The notes under the pieces were generated by a model. It was not told where the DNA came from. It made no database searches and saw only the letters and a program-made list of their open reading frames with translations. From Viridothelium virens (taxonomy: Eukaryota; Ascomycota; Dothideomycetes; Trypetheliales; Trypetheliaceae), in the NCBI GenBank assembly GCA_010094025.1, contig ML991806.1, positions 62,001 to 126,000 of the forward strand: a stretch of 64,000 nt of DNA, written 5' to 3'. Position numbers and translations under genes: made by a program. Positions 1 to 12,700 of the stretch are shown here, piece by piece; the stretch's first letter is position 1; each line of letters begins with the position of its first letter.

Positions 1-409
1 GTATGTAACATATAGATACGATCTGCGTTCACTTATGAACCCCACCAGCATCGACATTCTAGAAACTACAAGTTCCATAAGGAAAGTCTCCCATGCCATA
101 TGAACCCAACTCTCTTTCGTTACTCTAGTAGGCGTATGCATTTCCATCTCTTTGCTTGAACGAACCAAGAAGGATAGTTCGGGATGAGGCTTGAATAGTA
201 GCGGTGCTTACTCTACGTCTTTTGGTTAGACGATGGCTGATAAGCGAGTGCGTCTACTTTTGGACTTTACCGTATTTGCTAAATTTACAGAGTATCTCTG
301 CAAGCACTTGATAACTAATGACTTACGCAGAGGCAGCTAGTATCTATGTATTTAAAGTCAAGCAACGTCTCGCCTTTTGCGGAACACTGGTGGACTAAAA
401 TTTATCTCC
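1..409. other. Left-edge intergenic stretch
   Basis: No frame here starts with ATG and shows recognisable protein content. I see no tRNA, repeat or ordered promoter signal. It lies beyond the 3' end of the midasin gene. Confidence 0.5.
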
Positions 410-598
410 TCAGCAGGAGACATCTTCGGACGGCTTTCTTGGATATTTTTTTACATGGCTCAGCGTGGTGAGGCCCAGCACGTCTATACGGCTGAGAAGC
501 GGGAATGCGAGAAAGTCGCAATGGTTGTGGACGATGTCGAAGTCGTGCGCAGGCAGCGACCTTTCCCGGCATGGCGATATGAAGAGCAACTTTGCCAT
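410..598 (-). pseudogene. Possible glycosyltransferase family 4 fragment
   Basis: A 62-codon minus-strand frame contains DFDIVHNHCDFLAFPLLSR followed by LTTLSH. This resembles the segment of family 4 glycosyltransferases that reads roughly D-I-I-H-x-H-x-D-F-x-x-F-P-L-x-R and then V-T-T-L-H. No N-terminal Rossmann segment can be joined upstream, and the frame ends soon after, so at best this is a relic of a once longer gene. A plus-strand frame (about 377-709) overlaps it and ends in a good-looking donor (GTAAGT at about 698), but it begins without ATG and resembles nothing I know. The family call rests on one short motif by eye. Confidence 0.25.
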
Positions 599-789
599 GT
601 ACTTCCGTGTCTAGGCGTGGTATCCAAGACCAGGACGCTCCCAGCTGTCATAGCAGCATTCGGAGCAGTGATCCACGTGAATGTTTTGATGGATAAGGTA
701 AGTATTTAGCTACCTGGGTATGTATGTAGAACTAGGTGCTGTGTGCCTTTGTCTTTGCTCGAGCCGTAAAACTAGCATCATGTTGCACT

Positions 790-3700
790 TCAAGACCCTG
801 TGTCAACTACTTCGGTAAACCACTGTCTCAAGGCTCCTGCCAGGACCCCAGGTAGCTCCACAACGTCCCTCACAATGAGATAGTACTGGAACGGAAATGT
901 ATCCAGGTACCTTCTGAGCTCGACCTTCATCTCGCCTTTCTCATCTGGCACAAAATCTGCCTTTTGTAGCTCCACAATGCCCTCGTTCTTCCCTTTCGCA
1001 GCTGCATCCACGATCACAAACAAGATCATGATTCGCTCTTCCTGCGCTTGTCGCACCAAGCGCTTGATGCCCAGATGATCATCACACACCCCATCGCTTA
1101 TGATGATCTGCAACTGCCAAAGCTCCGAAGGAGAGCCGCTTGTCCTGAGCCTCGCTTCCCGGAATAAGGTCAAAGAATCTTGTAAGAGTAATCGAACGTT
1201 GGTCTTCCCCTGCTTGAACCCGAAGTGTTTGAATACTTCTGCACCCGCATCACCCGTGAATGGCGTCTCAAAATCATGTGCGACCTGCACAGTTTCACCA
1301 AACGCAACAACGCTGAGTTCGCCGGCCTCTAGCATGCTTAGCGCTCGCGAGATGAGCGTTACGGTGGTAAGCGCGAGCTGTCCTCCACCGCTTTCGTTCA
1401 TACTACTGCTGTCATCAATCGCTAGCATGATCTGGTATGCACGCTTCGAAGGCACGGAACGACGCATCCAGATCTTGTCGCGCTTGTATTGGGACGCAAC
1501 ATATGGGATGATTCGCTTCATGTTGAGTCGCTTGCCTGTGCGGAAGTCACCACGCATCTTGGTGGCACGAGTCGGAGTCAGAATTAGTCGAAGGTGTTCG
1601 GTCAATGCCAAGGACAGTATGCGAGTGGCAGTCTCACAACGAGACCAGAGCGCACGCGCTTGTTCAAGCGATAGAGGCCCTGATGATGGTTGAGACGAAT
1701 CAAGAGTGGTATTAGCATCCGGAATCAGTTCTTGGTCTTCGTGATCACGATCTTCGTCGATGTGCATGTCTTCGTCGAGTTCTGCATCAAAGTTTTCCGT
1801 GCGCTCGCCAACAAGTGCGTTTGGTTGATACGGAGAGTTAGTAGGCTCCTTCGGTGTCGTTGTCTCAACTGGCTCTCCATCTTCCTCCGCTCCACCTTCA
1901 GCGTCTTGCTCCTCCTCTGCTTCGAATGGTCGATCTTGTAGAGTTTCATAATCCAGGCTATCCACAGCTTTGCTGGTATCCACTGCAGTTGCTTCATCCT
2001 CTGTTGCTGAGCCCAGGGCTTGAGTGTCGTGGACTTCATCATTGTCCTGTAAATGTTGGAACTCAGTATTCGCCATTTCCGTATCTTGGTCTGTAAGTTG
2101 GCGGGTGGCATCTTGTGTCTCTTTGCTTGATTCGTGAATAGCTCGCTGTTGTCTATACCATCGTTCTAAGGCATCTCCAAATCTCTTGAAAGCCTGATTC
2201 TCCTGGGTAATGTCTTGCAACTCCGGCAATTGGGAGCCAGACTCGTGCATTGGCAGATGTCCGAGCTGACCGTCCGGCCTCGAAACTACTTGTTCATCAT
2301 CAGCTGCGCCTGCTCCCTCGTTCTTCTCTGTTACAGTGGTTCCAGGCTCTTCTTTTTCATCTCCATTCCGGGCTTCGTCATTGCCGAACTCATCACCTTG
2401 GAAGGTGTCTTCAGTAGCTGTAGTGTCATTGTGGTTCGGCATGGTGTGTTCTTGTTCATTCGTAGCATCTAGAGCAAGGTTAGCACATTCTTCACGACCA
2501 AGAAATCTGCGTGCGGACTTGCCTGGAGTTCTAGCTTCTTCTCCTTCTTCGTCGCCATCGAGAGGGTTCGCTCCCGCATCTGGCTTGTTATCCTCATCCG
2601 CTTCGCTCAATCCATCACCATCACTGAGGCTCTCATGATCTTGTTCAAATTTCTGGTCATGGTCAATTGCATCATTATCAGCTTGCTCAGCCTCACTCGC
2701 TTGGTCTTCGAAATCCATGCCAGCTTCTGAGTCGGACGGAAGCTCTTCGTCGTCGCCATTCTGCCCTATCTGGAGATTCTCAGGCAGATCCAGCTTTTCC
2801 TCTTGATGAGGATGCTCTAGCTCTGCCTCCTCTGGCTGTTGTCCATCTGGCACCTCTGCATCTTCACCCATTACGTCATCCATATCTTCATCATGTTGGA
2901 GGTCGCCCTGCTGTTGGTTGTTGGCAGCTACCTGCTCATCATTTTCCTTTGAGCCTTTTCCCTTATCGTCGGCTTTTCTGTTCTCCATATCTTTCTCCGC
3001 AGCTTCATCCCACACCTTCTCGTCCACTGCAGATGCGCCCAAGTCATCTACAGAACCTATCTCGCTATCGATATCCTGCTGCGAACCCTCTTGGGCCTCC
3101 TCTGTTTCTCCACCTTCGTCATCACTTGCCTCCACTTGCTCAATCTGTCCTTCTAATTCATCGGCCATCTCCACGGCATCCTTCTCGTCCTCAAATTCGT
3201 CTCCATGTTGGTTGTCATTCGGCTGTTGAGCTAGCTCTTCAAGATCCTCATCACCATTCATATCTTTGCTAATGTCCTCTGCACCCTCCATTGCATCGCC
3301 CTCTCCAAGACCTGTACCTCCCTCAATCTTGTCCATTTGTTCTGCCTGTCCACCAGATGTGTCGGCGGGAGTACAAAATCCTTGTGTTGCGATTTGTACA
3401 AAGGATTTAGCGAGAATGTGTGACATTCTGCAGGTAGCGCAGTGTAGAGCAAAAAATCTGTCCAGGTTTTCTTGATAAATGTGGCGATACTGCTGGAGAA
3501 TCGGGAGAAGGACGGTGACAAGGGCTGCTGCCCGATGCAAGTCATCAAGTTCGAGGGAATGGAGACTATCAAGAAGCGATTGCCAAGCCGGTATAAGTGA
3601 GGCAGCATTCAGGCTGGACATACAATTCTCGAGGGCATCTTCGGCTTTGAGGAGCCATTGTGAATCTTCGGTGGATGAGGGTACGGTGAAGAACGCTTTC

Positions 3701-6700
3701 TCTAGATCTTGTACTGCCGCGAGTATCTGGTCGCTCAGACTAGTAAGATCCTCGAAAATCTGGTCGGGAGCGAGCTCATTATCTTCGGTGCCGCGTGATC
3801 CGAGTAGGTCACCGCTTAGAATCGTCCAGGGCTTCATGTGATCTACAAGATAGGCTACCTGAGGCTGGTCTCGATAAAAAGTATCCAGATATCCCCTGAA
3901 CTCTTCCAGCATAGCTCGAGCCATCTCCTCACCTTCCAGAATCGACAGACTTTTTAGCTGTTGAGGAGGAGATAAATCCTGCACCATAACCACTGAAACC
4001 TCGAGAAACCTGTTTCTCCAGTCTGCTAAACTGTGGCAGACTTCGGGGAATCTCAGCGAACCCAACTTCTCTTGAGCTTGTAGTACAGATATTGCTACTT
4101 CAATCATCGACGGGACCCATCTAATTGCTTGATGAAGACCAAATGCATTCGTTCGAGCCTCCTTTGATGGTTCCACAGCACAGGAACCTTGTTGCCAAAG
4201 GGTCGCAACTTGATCGCAGACTCGAGTAATAGCAGCATAATCCTGCAAAGACTCGGCGATAGCTTGTCGCTGTCGGATAACGGCATTTAGCATGCTCTCC
4301 AGATGCGCTGTGCTTCGGGTGATCTCAGCACCAGTAATGTCCTCTGAGTGCTCCCTTGATGCCTGGCGGACCTTCGGCATGTATCCAAGAAACTGCAAGA
4401 AATGGAATTGTGAAGGGCGCATCTTTTGATCAGACTCAAAAGGCAGGGGAGGTACGCTGGCGAAAACTTTGTGCATTGAGTCTTGCTCGACAAGGATATC
4501 CGTGCTTAGACTACTCTTGAATCCCATTTGCCGTACTTCTCGTAGCACATCCGCGAAAAGTTTTCGCTTTCGAGTTTTGAGATGCTTGAGTGCTGCTTTG
4601 TTGTCTTCCGTCAGCTTGGCGGGCGTTGCCCTACGAAGCTGGGAAATCGATGTCTCTGTGTCCCTCATGAATGAATCTAGATGAGCTGGGATATCCAGGA
4701 TGTTCCGCCAAGTGCTTTTGTCCCGCATTCTTGAGACGGTAGCAGAAATATTCTTGAACCGAGATGGCAGAGCAGATAATTCCGATTCACAGGCAGAGTG
4801 AGCCGAGGAGTCTTCGAGGGGATCTGCAGTAGCTGTGTTGCTGGCGGTGAGTCCGACCTGAAAGTCTTCCACGTATGATGAGTTGTCGGGTAGTCCAGTA
4901 TGGATGAGGCTGTCCACGGGCTCCCCAAGTATAGCTCTAAACTTCCGCACAACTTTGAACAACCTTCGGTGCGATGCTTTTGAGCTTTCTCGCAGCGAGT
5001 CGACATTGCGATCCTTCCAGCTCGCGAGTTTGATTACGTCCTGTATGTCTTTCTCTAAGGACTTCCTTCTTTCGGTTATTCTAGCTTGAATGGGCTGCAC
5101 GAATTGTCTGAAGTAGTTGATCAGATTGGCCAAAGCCCCGCGAACAGGTTCGAACTCGGGCTCGATCGTGACAAGGAAGGCAAGATGCGCTTGGAATTGC
5201 TGGAGTAGTCTGACTCGCGTCTCGAATTGTCCGAGTGTCGTATTGATGAGAAAGCCTTCTAGCGTCTTTAGTAGCTGTCGTGTGTGGTCTTCAATGTTTA
5301 GCTCCTCCTCATCAGACTCAATAAGAGATGTCGGATTAACGATAAGATTCTCATACGCCACAAACCACCACATTTTCGCGTCCTCTGCTGCTCTGAGCTT
5401 TTCAGCATCTAACATTACGGCCCAAGTCGAAAGCTCCAACTGTCTCCAGTGAATGATGAGGCTAGTAAGCTCCAAATATACACTCTCCGCGCTCCATTCC
5501 CTACTGGCGATGGCTTGCCATTGGTTGACTGTCATGTGAAGCTTCTCGGCCTTTGTTAGAAACTTTGCGACCGGCTCGATGTGACGGAACGCGAGGGCCT
5601 CTTCGCAGATCCGTAATACTTCAATGGGCGTAGCTTGCTCCGGCCAAGCATTGTGTATCTCGGTGAAGCGGCGCTGCGCATGGTTCACCAAAGAGATGAG
5701 TTGTTTTGCCTCAACAATGTTGGCCGTTGTGTAGAAGTTACTCTTTCCCACGGCGCCATCGCTTCTTAATGTGTCTTTTTGCGAGGAAAGTGTGAGGAAT
5801 ACTGTTGGGAGTGCATTGGCCATGCTCACGGCTTTGGACCCTACAAAAACGTTGGATAGTCGCCGCGGTGTCTTCATTAGAAGACTCTCAAGTCCGAGAG
5901 AGTGATTTGCCGAACCCATAAACAGTGCTTCATGTATATCCGTAAGTTCTCTGGCCATGACTTTTGGATCATAGGAAGTCGAGAGGGCTGAACCTGAGTT
6001 GCTGCTGATTTCATGATTAGGGAACAACTCGTCGAACTCTTCTTGATCGAATGACTCGTTCTCTTCATCGCCTCCGCGATACCTATACAAGCTTGATTTA
6101 GCTGCGGCTTTTTCTTTATCAACTTGCAAGTTACTTTTCCAATCGCGGAAAAGAAGGTTTAAACAACGGAACATCGCGATTTGATATTCGACCGGTAGTT
6201 GACCTTGAATAGATCGATGAACCGCTAGTACCTCAAGAGCATGCGTGCACACGCTGAAATCATTAATTTCCGCCCTCTGAAACAAGGCGGAAACACGGTC
6301 TGGAGTTCCAGTCAAGAATGGTGTCATCATCAGTAGTGGCGCTGCATGGTGCGATCCTTCAAGTGAGAGTTTGCTTCTCTGTTCACCAAGCAGTGAACCG
6401 ACTTGAAGGCACTGCAAAAAACCGACAACAGGTTCTGCAAGATCATCGTACAAGCGATGCTCCGATAACCTTCGAATCAGCTGCGACAAGTTCTGTTGAA
6501 GTGCCGGTTCCAGTCCAGCGCCGATGCCGTTGCGGAGGAGGCTGTTCACCAAGTCCAGGACATTCGTGAAATCACCGAATAAATTGGTAAATGCAGAGCG
6601 TGTAGGTCTCACAATTGCAGGCACGGACGGCGCAGCTCCCTGTAAAGCATGCTCTTCTTCCAGTAAGCGGATGCGCATGCTTGTAGAAGTGCCTGCAAAT

Positions 6701-9700
6701 TCTCGCTCGAACGTGCAAAGAGCGTTAATTTGCTTCTCAAGATCTCGAGTGTTCTTTTGCCAGATCTCTTTCTCGACGATTGGACCGAGCGCGGGGTCAT
6801 ACGGCTTATCTGGGACAAACAGGAGCAGGCAGCCAATCCCAAATTGTGTCCACGCATTCGAGGCAGCTTCCGTACGGTTAGGGTGTGTCGCCGAGCTGAA
6901 GTAAGCAAAGACATCTTGGAACTGATTATTGAAGATATCGCGACAATGTACATAGTTCCGGAAAAGATCTTGACTTTCCCCTGCGGTTCTTCTTGCAAAT
7001 GCGTGGGTATCAATCTCCTGAGGAGCTCCAAGGGCCCTCAGAACAGTCTGAAAGAGGGATGCAAGAAGCTCATCTAGGGGGGAAACTGTATTTCTGCAAA
7101 GCAGAGGCGTATCCCGAGCAAGAAGTTGACCTAAGTAATTTGCCTCATACTCAAGCATTTCGCTCCCCTTCAAAGAGACTTCAGAAATATGAAGTGATAT
7201 CTTTTCTATTAGAGAATATGACAGATCTTCTCTTAGAGCAAAAGCAATGGGAGGGCCTGTCCTACAATAACCGAGGTAGCTGTTTAAAGACGCCAGCTTA
7301 GACAACGACTTGGACTTTGCCGCGGATTTTGTAGTTCGTTGGGCGAGAATTGCAGATATGGTTTGAGAAGCTTCTCCATTTATATCGTGGATTTGACAAA
7401 TGGCTTCGAACTCGCTGGAAAAGAAAGGTTCAATTGTGTCCGCGGAAGGACCTGATCTTGGGTCTGCAAAATCGTCAAGGGAATTGGGGAGGGTATCAAA
7501 ATTCACAGCATGACTACCAAACAAAAGTGTCATAGCGTCGGCAAAGGAATCCCGTATTCTGGCAGTCTCGAGCAATGATGTCCGCGTACTCATCATGCAT
7601 GTTTTGTCGAACGTGTCGGCTAGATTCTCAAGTCGTAATAAGGTTTGCAGGGCCTTGTGGCTGGCCACTCTTTGCGGAGATTCGAACAATCTCCACAGTG
7701 GTTCTATCGCTCGACCTGTTGATAATGCCAAGAAACCTTCGAGCTTGTCCATACTAACCCGTACGGTTTCCAATAGATCACCATCACATTCTGCCTGGGA
7801 AGCGCTCGTGATCTTCGATTTCCCGACCTTGAGGAGTGCCTGATAGCGAGGCTCGTCAAAGTCCTCAACTGACAGCATCTCAAAGATATTCCACCAGAAG
7901 CGTAGAACAACTTTGATCCATTGGACATTAGCCTGCTGAATCGAATGGTTCTTAAGCATCCTAAGCACGCCTGTTTTTGTAATTTGATGTATATCCAGTA
8001 ATACTTTATAAATGCCATAGGTCGAGTCTTGAAATGCACCAGGAATACGTGAAGCCGCAATTGAACGAAAAAGGCGAGATGTAGTTGGCAGTCCAGCATC
8101 TGCGGAGAGGGCCCGATTTAGGGCGCTTTCCATGTCGGAGAGGTTGCGTAGCAAATCGTATATAGAGAATAGGAAAGTGGCTCGTTTCACGGAGTCGCTT
8201 CGGCGTACGAGAGCCTCGTTGTTGATCGGCATAATGGTCTATGGGATATCAGTATCGGAATTTTTATCTCCAGCAGGGACCAAATCAGCTAACCTGTGCA
8301 TCTGAGGAAGGAAACAGTGCAATGGGCGCAGAAACTTGGTTGTAGAAAGTAGAAATAGACTCGGAATAATCTGGATGAGGTACGATGGATTGTGTCAGAA
8401 GAAAGTCGGGAGACTGTCCACCAGACCTTGATCGAGAGGCTCCAGAAGTGGAAAATTCACTATCATCGGACAGCGAAAGATGATCGAGAGCAATAGTCTT
8501 GATTAGTTTGCGTTCTTGCTCGTCATTTCGTGATTGACCCGTTGTCTTAAGATAGTTCCGGAAGCGATAAAGAGAAGACTCAAAAGGAAACAGACAGGAC
8601 TGTGATGCTCGGCTAGTCTCGGAGTGCGATGCAATGTTTAATTCAACAGCTCTGTTCCTCATCGCTCGTGAGAGTTCGCCATATCTTGGATCTACAGTAA
8701 AGAAGACTCTGAAATCGGGATGGGGTTTTACTATCCTTGGCTCACCATCTTTGCCAGGATGTTCATTGACCAAGAGAACTCCATTTGGCTCTAAGAGTGG
8801 ATTTAGTCGATCTAAGACAGAGGAACTGCAAAGATTTGCGTTATCGAAGACTAGCCATCTGCCTTGTTCCATGGCTTGGACTAGAATGCCATCGACCCAT
8901 GCGAACCGAGCTTTGTCTACATGCAGTGGAGCGTGGGCTGCTCGATCAAGCTGGGTCAAGAAAGAAGTTACCGAAGCCGCAAGGTTTGGGTTCACGAGAT
9001 TGTAGACTTCTTTTCTTAACTGGATGATCTTTTCCGAAGTCCAAGCTGAAGCGGATAAATATCTGAGAGCTTCAAGTAAACGAGTTACTGAATGCTCGCT
9101 TCTGCTGTCCATTGGCTCGGAGAGCTGTTGCACGAGCAAATTTCGAGCAAAAGTTTCTACGGAAGCGACAATGCGATGAAATGGACGGAGAGGGTCAACC
9201 TGTTCATAAGCACCTACTAAATCCATAGCATCAATGTCGGCACTCATCGAGAAGATGAGTGGATCTGTGCCTACGGACGCAGCAAGTCGCTTCAAAAGAT
9301 TTGTCTTGCCTGTTCCTGTTGAACCAGACAATATCACGGGCCAATTGCGCTGCACACAAATCATTAGAGACTCCATGATAGGTAGCTGCAGTGGCAGAAG
9401 AGCAGCATGCCAGTCGGTCGGTGTATTGTCAATGTCAACGCGGCGAGCCATTAACCCTAGTCCAACTTGGCATGTGCTAGGGCTCAGGTTGTGGTAATAG
9501 TTGCGATACAAGTTAGCATTTGGGAAACATGAAGAGAAGATCTTGTGTACAGACTCGCGGTCTGAAGAATTACGAAAGCGAAGAACGAACAGGGTATCAA
9601 GAAATTCAAACGGTCCACCGGCGCCTAGTAAGGATTCATTAGAGGTTATCAGTTGCAGCCAGCGTAGGGTATCTCGAAGGTTAAATTCCCAAGGCCCTCC

Positions 9701-12700
9701 TTGAGTTCCGAAGCGCCTGTGTTGTACAACCTGGGTATCAAGTTCATTAACAAAAAAAGTGATCCGACGAAGGTCCTCAACTGAAACACCTGGAAATGCA
9801 TGTCTGCAAATGGTCATAAGGTCTTCGTGGATAAGAGGGTCAGCATATACAACTGTGAAACGATTTACGAAAGATGCAGGGAGGCCTTTGCGGCCACTGC
9901 CCTGATGATGCGGATTCTGGGCAGCAAAGAGACGGAAGTCGGAATGGCGGCGAAAGGTCTGATCGAGCTCCGAGATATAGACCTCGCCTCTATGGTCTAA
10001 ACAAGCGTTCAGACCTTCGAGTACTGACTGCGAAGCCAGATTCATTTCATCGAGTAAGACCCAGTCTCCCCTCTTCATTGCACGCAAGAACGGAGCGTCT
10101 CGCCAAGCAAAAGTACCGACAGCAGCACCATCAGCCGGAACATCAGAGCCAAAAAGATCCATGAGATCGGTCTGCTCAGAGAGGTTGATCCGTGTCAGTG
10201 GCTTTCCGACGAATTTAGCCAACGCGGCAATGAGTGTTGTTTTTCCGACGCCTGGATTGCCCTCGATAAGAATTGGCTTAGGTGACTGTAAGGCACGGAA
10301 TATGCGCATTGCGTTCGACTTTGTCGTGGGAGCCAGAAGGGTAAACCCAGTGTCGGGTTCGGGCTGTCCAGCCAGTGGCACAGAAAACGGTCCAATTTGC
10401 ACCTTTGACTCTTCAATCCGGATATCGATGCTTATCTTGTAGAAGTCCGAGAGATCGGATCCTAAGAGGGCTCCAAGTTTATCCAGACAAGCATGTTTCT
10501 CTTTTGTGAGACTTCCAGAGCTACCGATCAGAAGTCCAGATGGGTTCGCCCCTAAGGTATCAACATACACCATCGCGGCGCCATGGACGATCCCAAAAAT
10601 TTGGTTCGATGCACCAATGAGGTTGATGAAATCTACCCAGGCGAGCATATCGCGGAGGGAAATCAAAGATGCCGAAGATGACCTATATCTGGACGTGAAC
10701 CATTGTGCGAACTGGACAAGTGTAGGTGCGAATTCTTTCGCCGGTTGGAGAAGTTTAGCGTCTACGATTTGGAGCATGTCTTCAGTATCTGAAAAGGAAG
10801 GCACCCAAATCTCCGTGAACCGATTTCGTAAGGCAGCTGAAAGTTCCCGCTTGCCGTAATCCCCACCAGGATTCATTGTAGCCATGAACTGAAAGCCTTT
10901 CGAAGCAACGATCAACGAGTCCACCGGTCCCTTTTCCGCAAGCAAGAGGGTCCGTTGTGGTTCTAGGACGCTATTGAGTCGCTCAAGGACAGCATCATCG
11001 GCCAAAGAGATCTCATCAAGCAGGAACAAGTTACCGGTTTTCATGGCTTCCACAAGGCTTCCGTCAGCCCATTCAAATAAAGCATTTGCTTTTCTCCGAT
11101 TTGTGCGGATGCGGGACTGGAGAGCTTCGGGCAAGACCTCGATGTCTTGCTTCGAAGACAGCTGATCGTATAGAACCAGCATAGCATCCAGAGACTTGTC
11201 GCTCGTTGCTTCATGGCAGCCCAAAACGCTAAGAGCAGTCGTCAAATCAGTATGGAGGTGGCTTTCCAGGATAGCCCGATTTCGTAATGGCCGCTGTGCG
11301 CCGATGAGATCTCCAGTTTCGGTATTTTGATGAGCGTTGACAGTGAAGAGGTGCTTTTCGAACGCATCGGCCAGCATCTGACATACTGTGGTCTTTCCAC
11401 ATCCAGTCTCGCCAATCAGAAGTACGGGCTCATTGTTGCGTACGGCATGTGTGAGGAGAATGAACAACCTTCTCATGGCCTTCGTCCACACCACTGCAAA
11501 TCTCTCTGAACCAGTCTGCCTCTGGTAGTGCCGTATCTCGGGAGACTTTTTTATCGCATAGAGATCATCTTCGTTGATCCTAATTTTTGGACCACGCTTA
11601 TTCACGACCCGTTCTATGACATCTTTAATAGCTTCTCGTTCGTCTGGCTTCCTTACGCGCTCTGCGAGCAGCATATAGCCATGAGCGGCGAATTCCTCTT
11701 TTGTCGTCGGGCTCCGAAGGGCCCATCGAAAGAGATCCCTTAGTGTTGCGAAACTCTTTGATTCGAACAGTCGATTCTCTTGTCTGAGCACGGAAAGCTC
11801 TTTATACACGTCGACGATGTGAGTGCTCCAGGAAGGTGGGATCTGTGTTCGCTGCTGTAATATCTCGTTGAGCTCATTGACCGGAATATCGTCGAAGTGC
11901 AATTCCAGGAAACGATTTCGGAATGCTCTTGAGAGTGCTTTGCGGCCTCCATATAAGCCGGCTGGATTTTGAGTGGCAAAAAGCATAAAGTCCTCATGTG
12001 GACGAATGATTTCCTGAGTCTCTGGAATGAAGAGCTCGCGGTTATCATCAAGCAATCGGTTTAGCGCCTCAAGGACATCAGTCGGGGCCAAGTTGAGTTC
12101 ATCAAGCACAATCCAGTGACCCTCGCGCAAGGCCTGCACTAGCACACCTTCCTGGAAATACAGACGCCCATTTGCGTCAGATACGTATGTGCCGAGATAC
12201 TCTTGTAAGTCAGTGTGTTCATGATTGTTGATCCGAACGAATTTATTGCCAGACTTCTTCGCAAGGTACTCGATCATACTCGTCTTCCCTGAAGATGTCG
12301 GACCTTGCAATAAAACTGGAAGACGTCGAGTCAACGTGGCTCGAACCAAATTATCGAGATTTTGCCGAACAAATGGAGTGATGATGTAGTGTCGCTGCTG
12401 CTCGATGTCGAATTTCCCTCGCCGGAGCCAGTAACTCGACTCTTGTACATATTCACGCCCGTCCACTGGTCTTTTCAATGGCTTTTTTAATTCGGCTCGG
12501 AGGTTGGCCTTCTTCGGGAAAACGCCAGCGATGTGCGGGCTGACAAGATTGTTCGAGTCTTTGTTCAAAACCGTGCAAAAACTCATGTGAAATCCTTCAT
12601 ACAAGGCACGATAGATGCCCCAAAGTGGTGCAACGTCCCGAGCGAAGGCTAATGTACGCGTGAGAGTTCGGAGACTGTAATGCGGCTTCTGGTCTGCGCC

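Noticed and set aside
1100-3272. Long plus-strand open frames opposite midasin
   Set aside because: They are antisense to the acidic, repetitive C-terminal part of MDN1, have biased Ser/Pro/Leu/Cys content and no family motif. They are shadows of the real gene.
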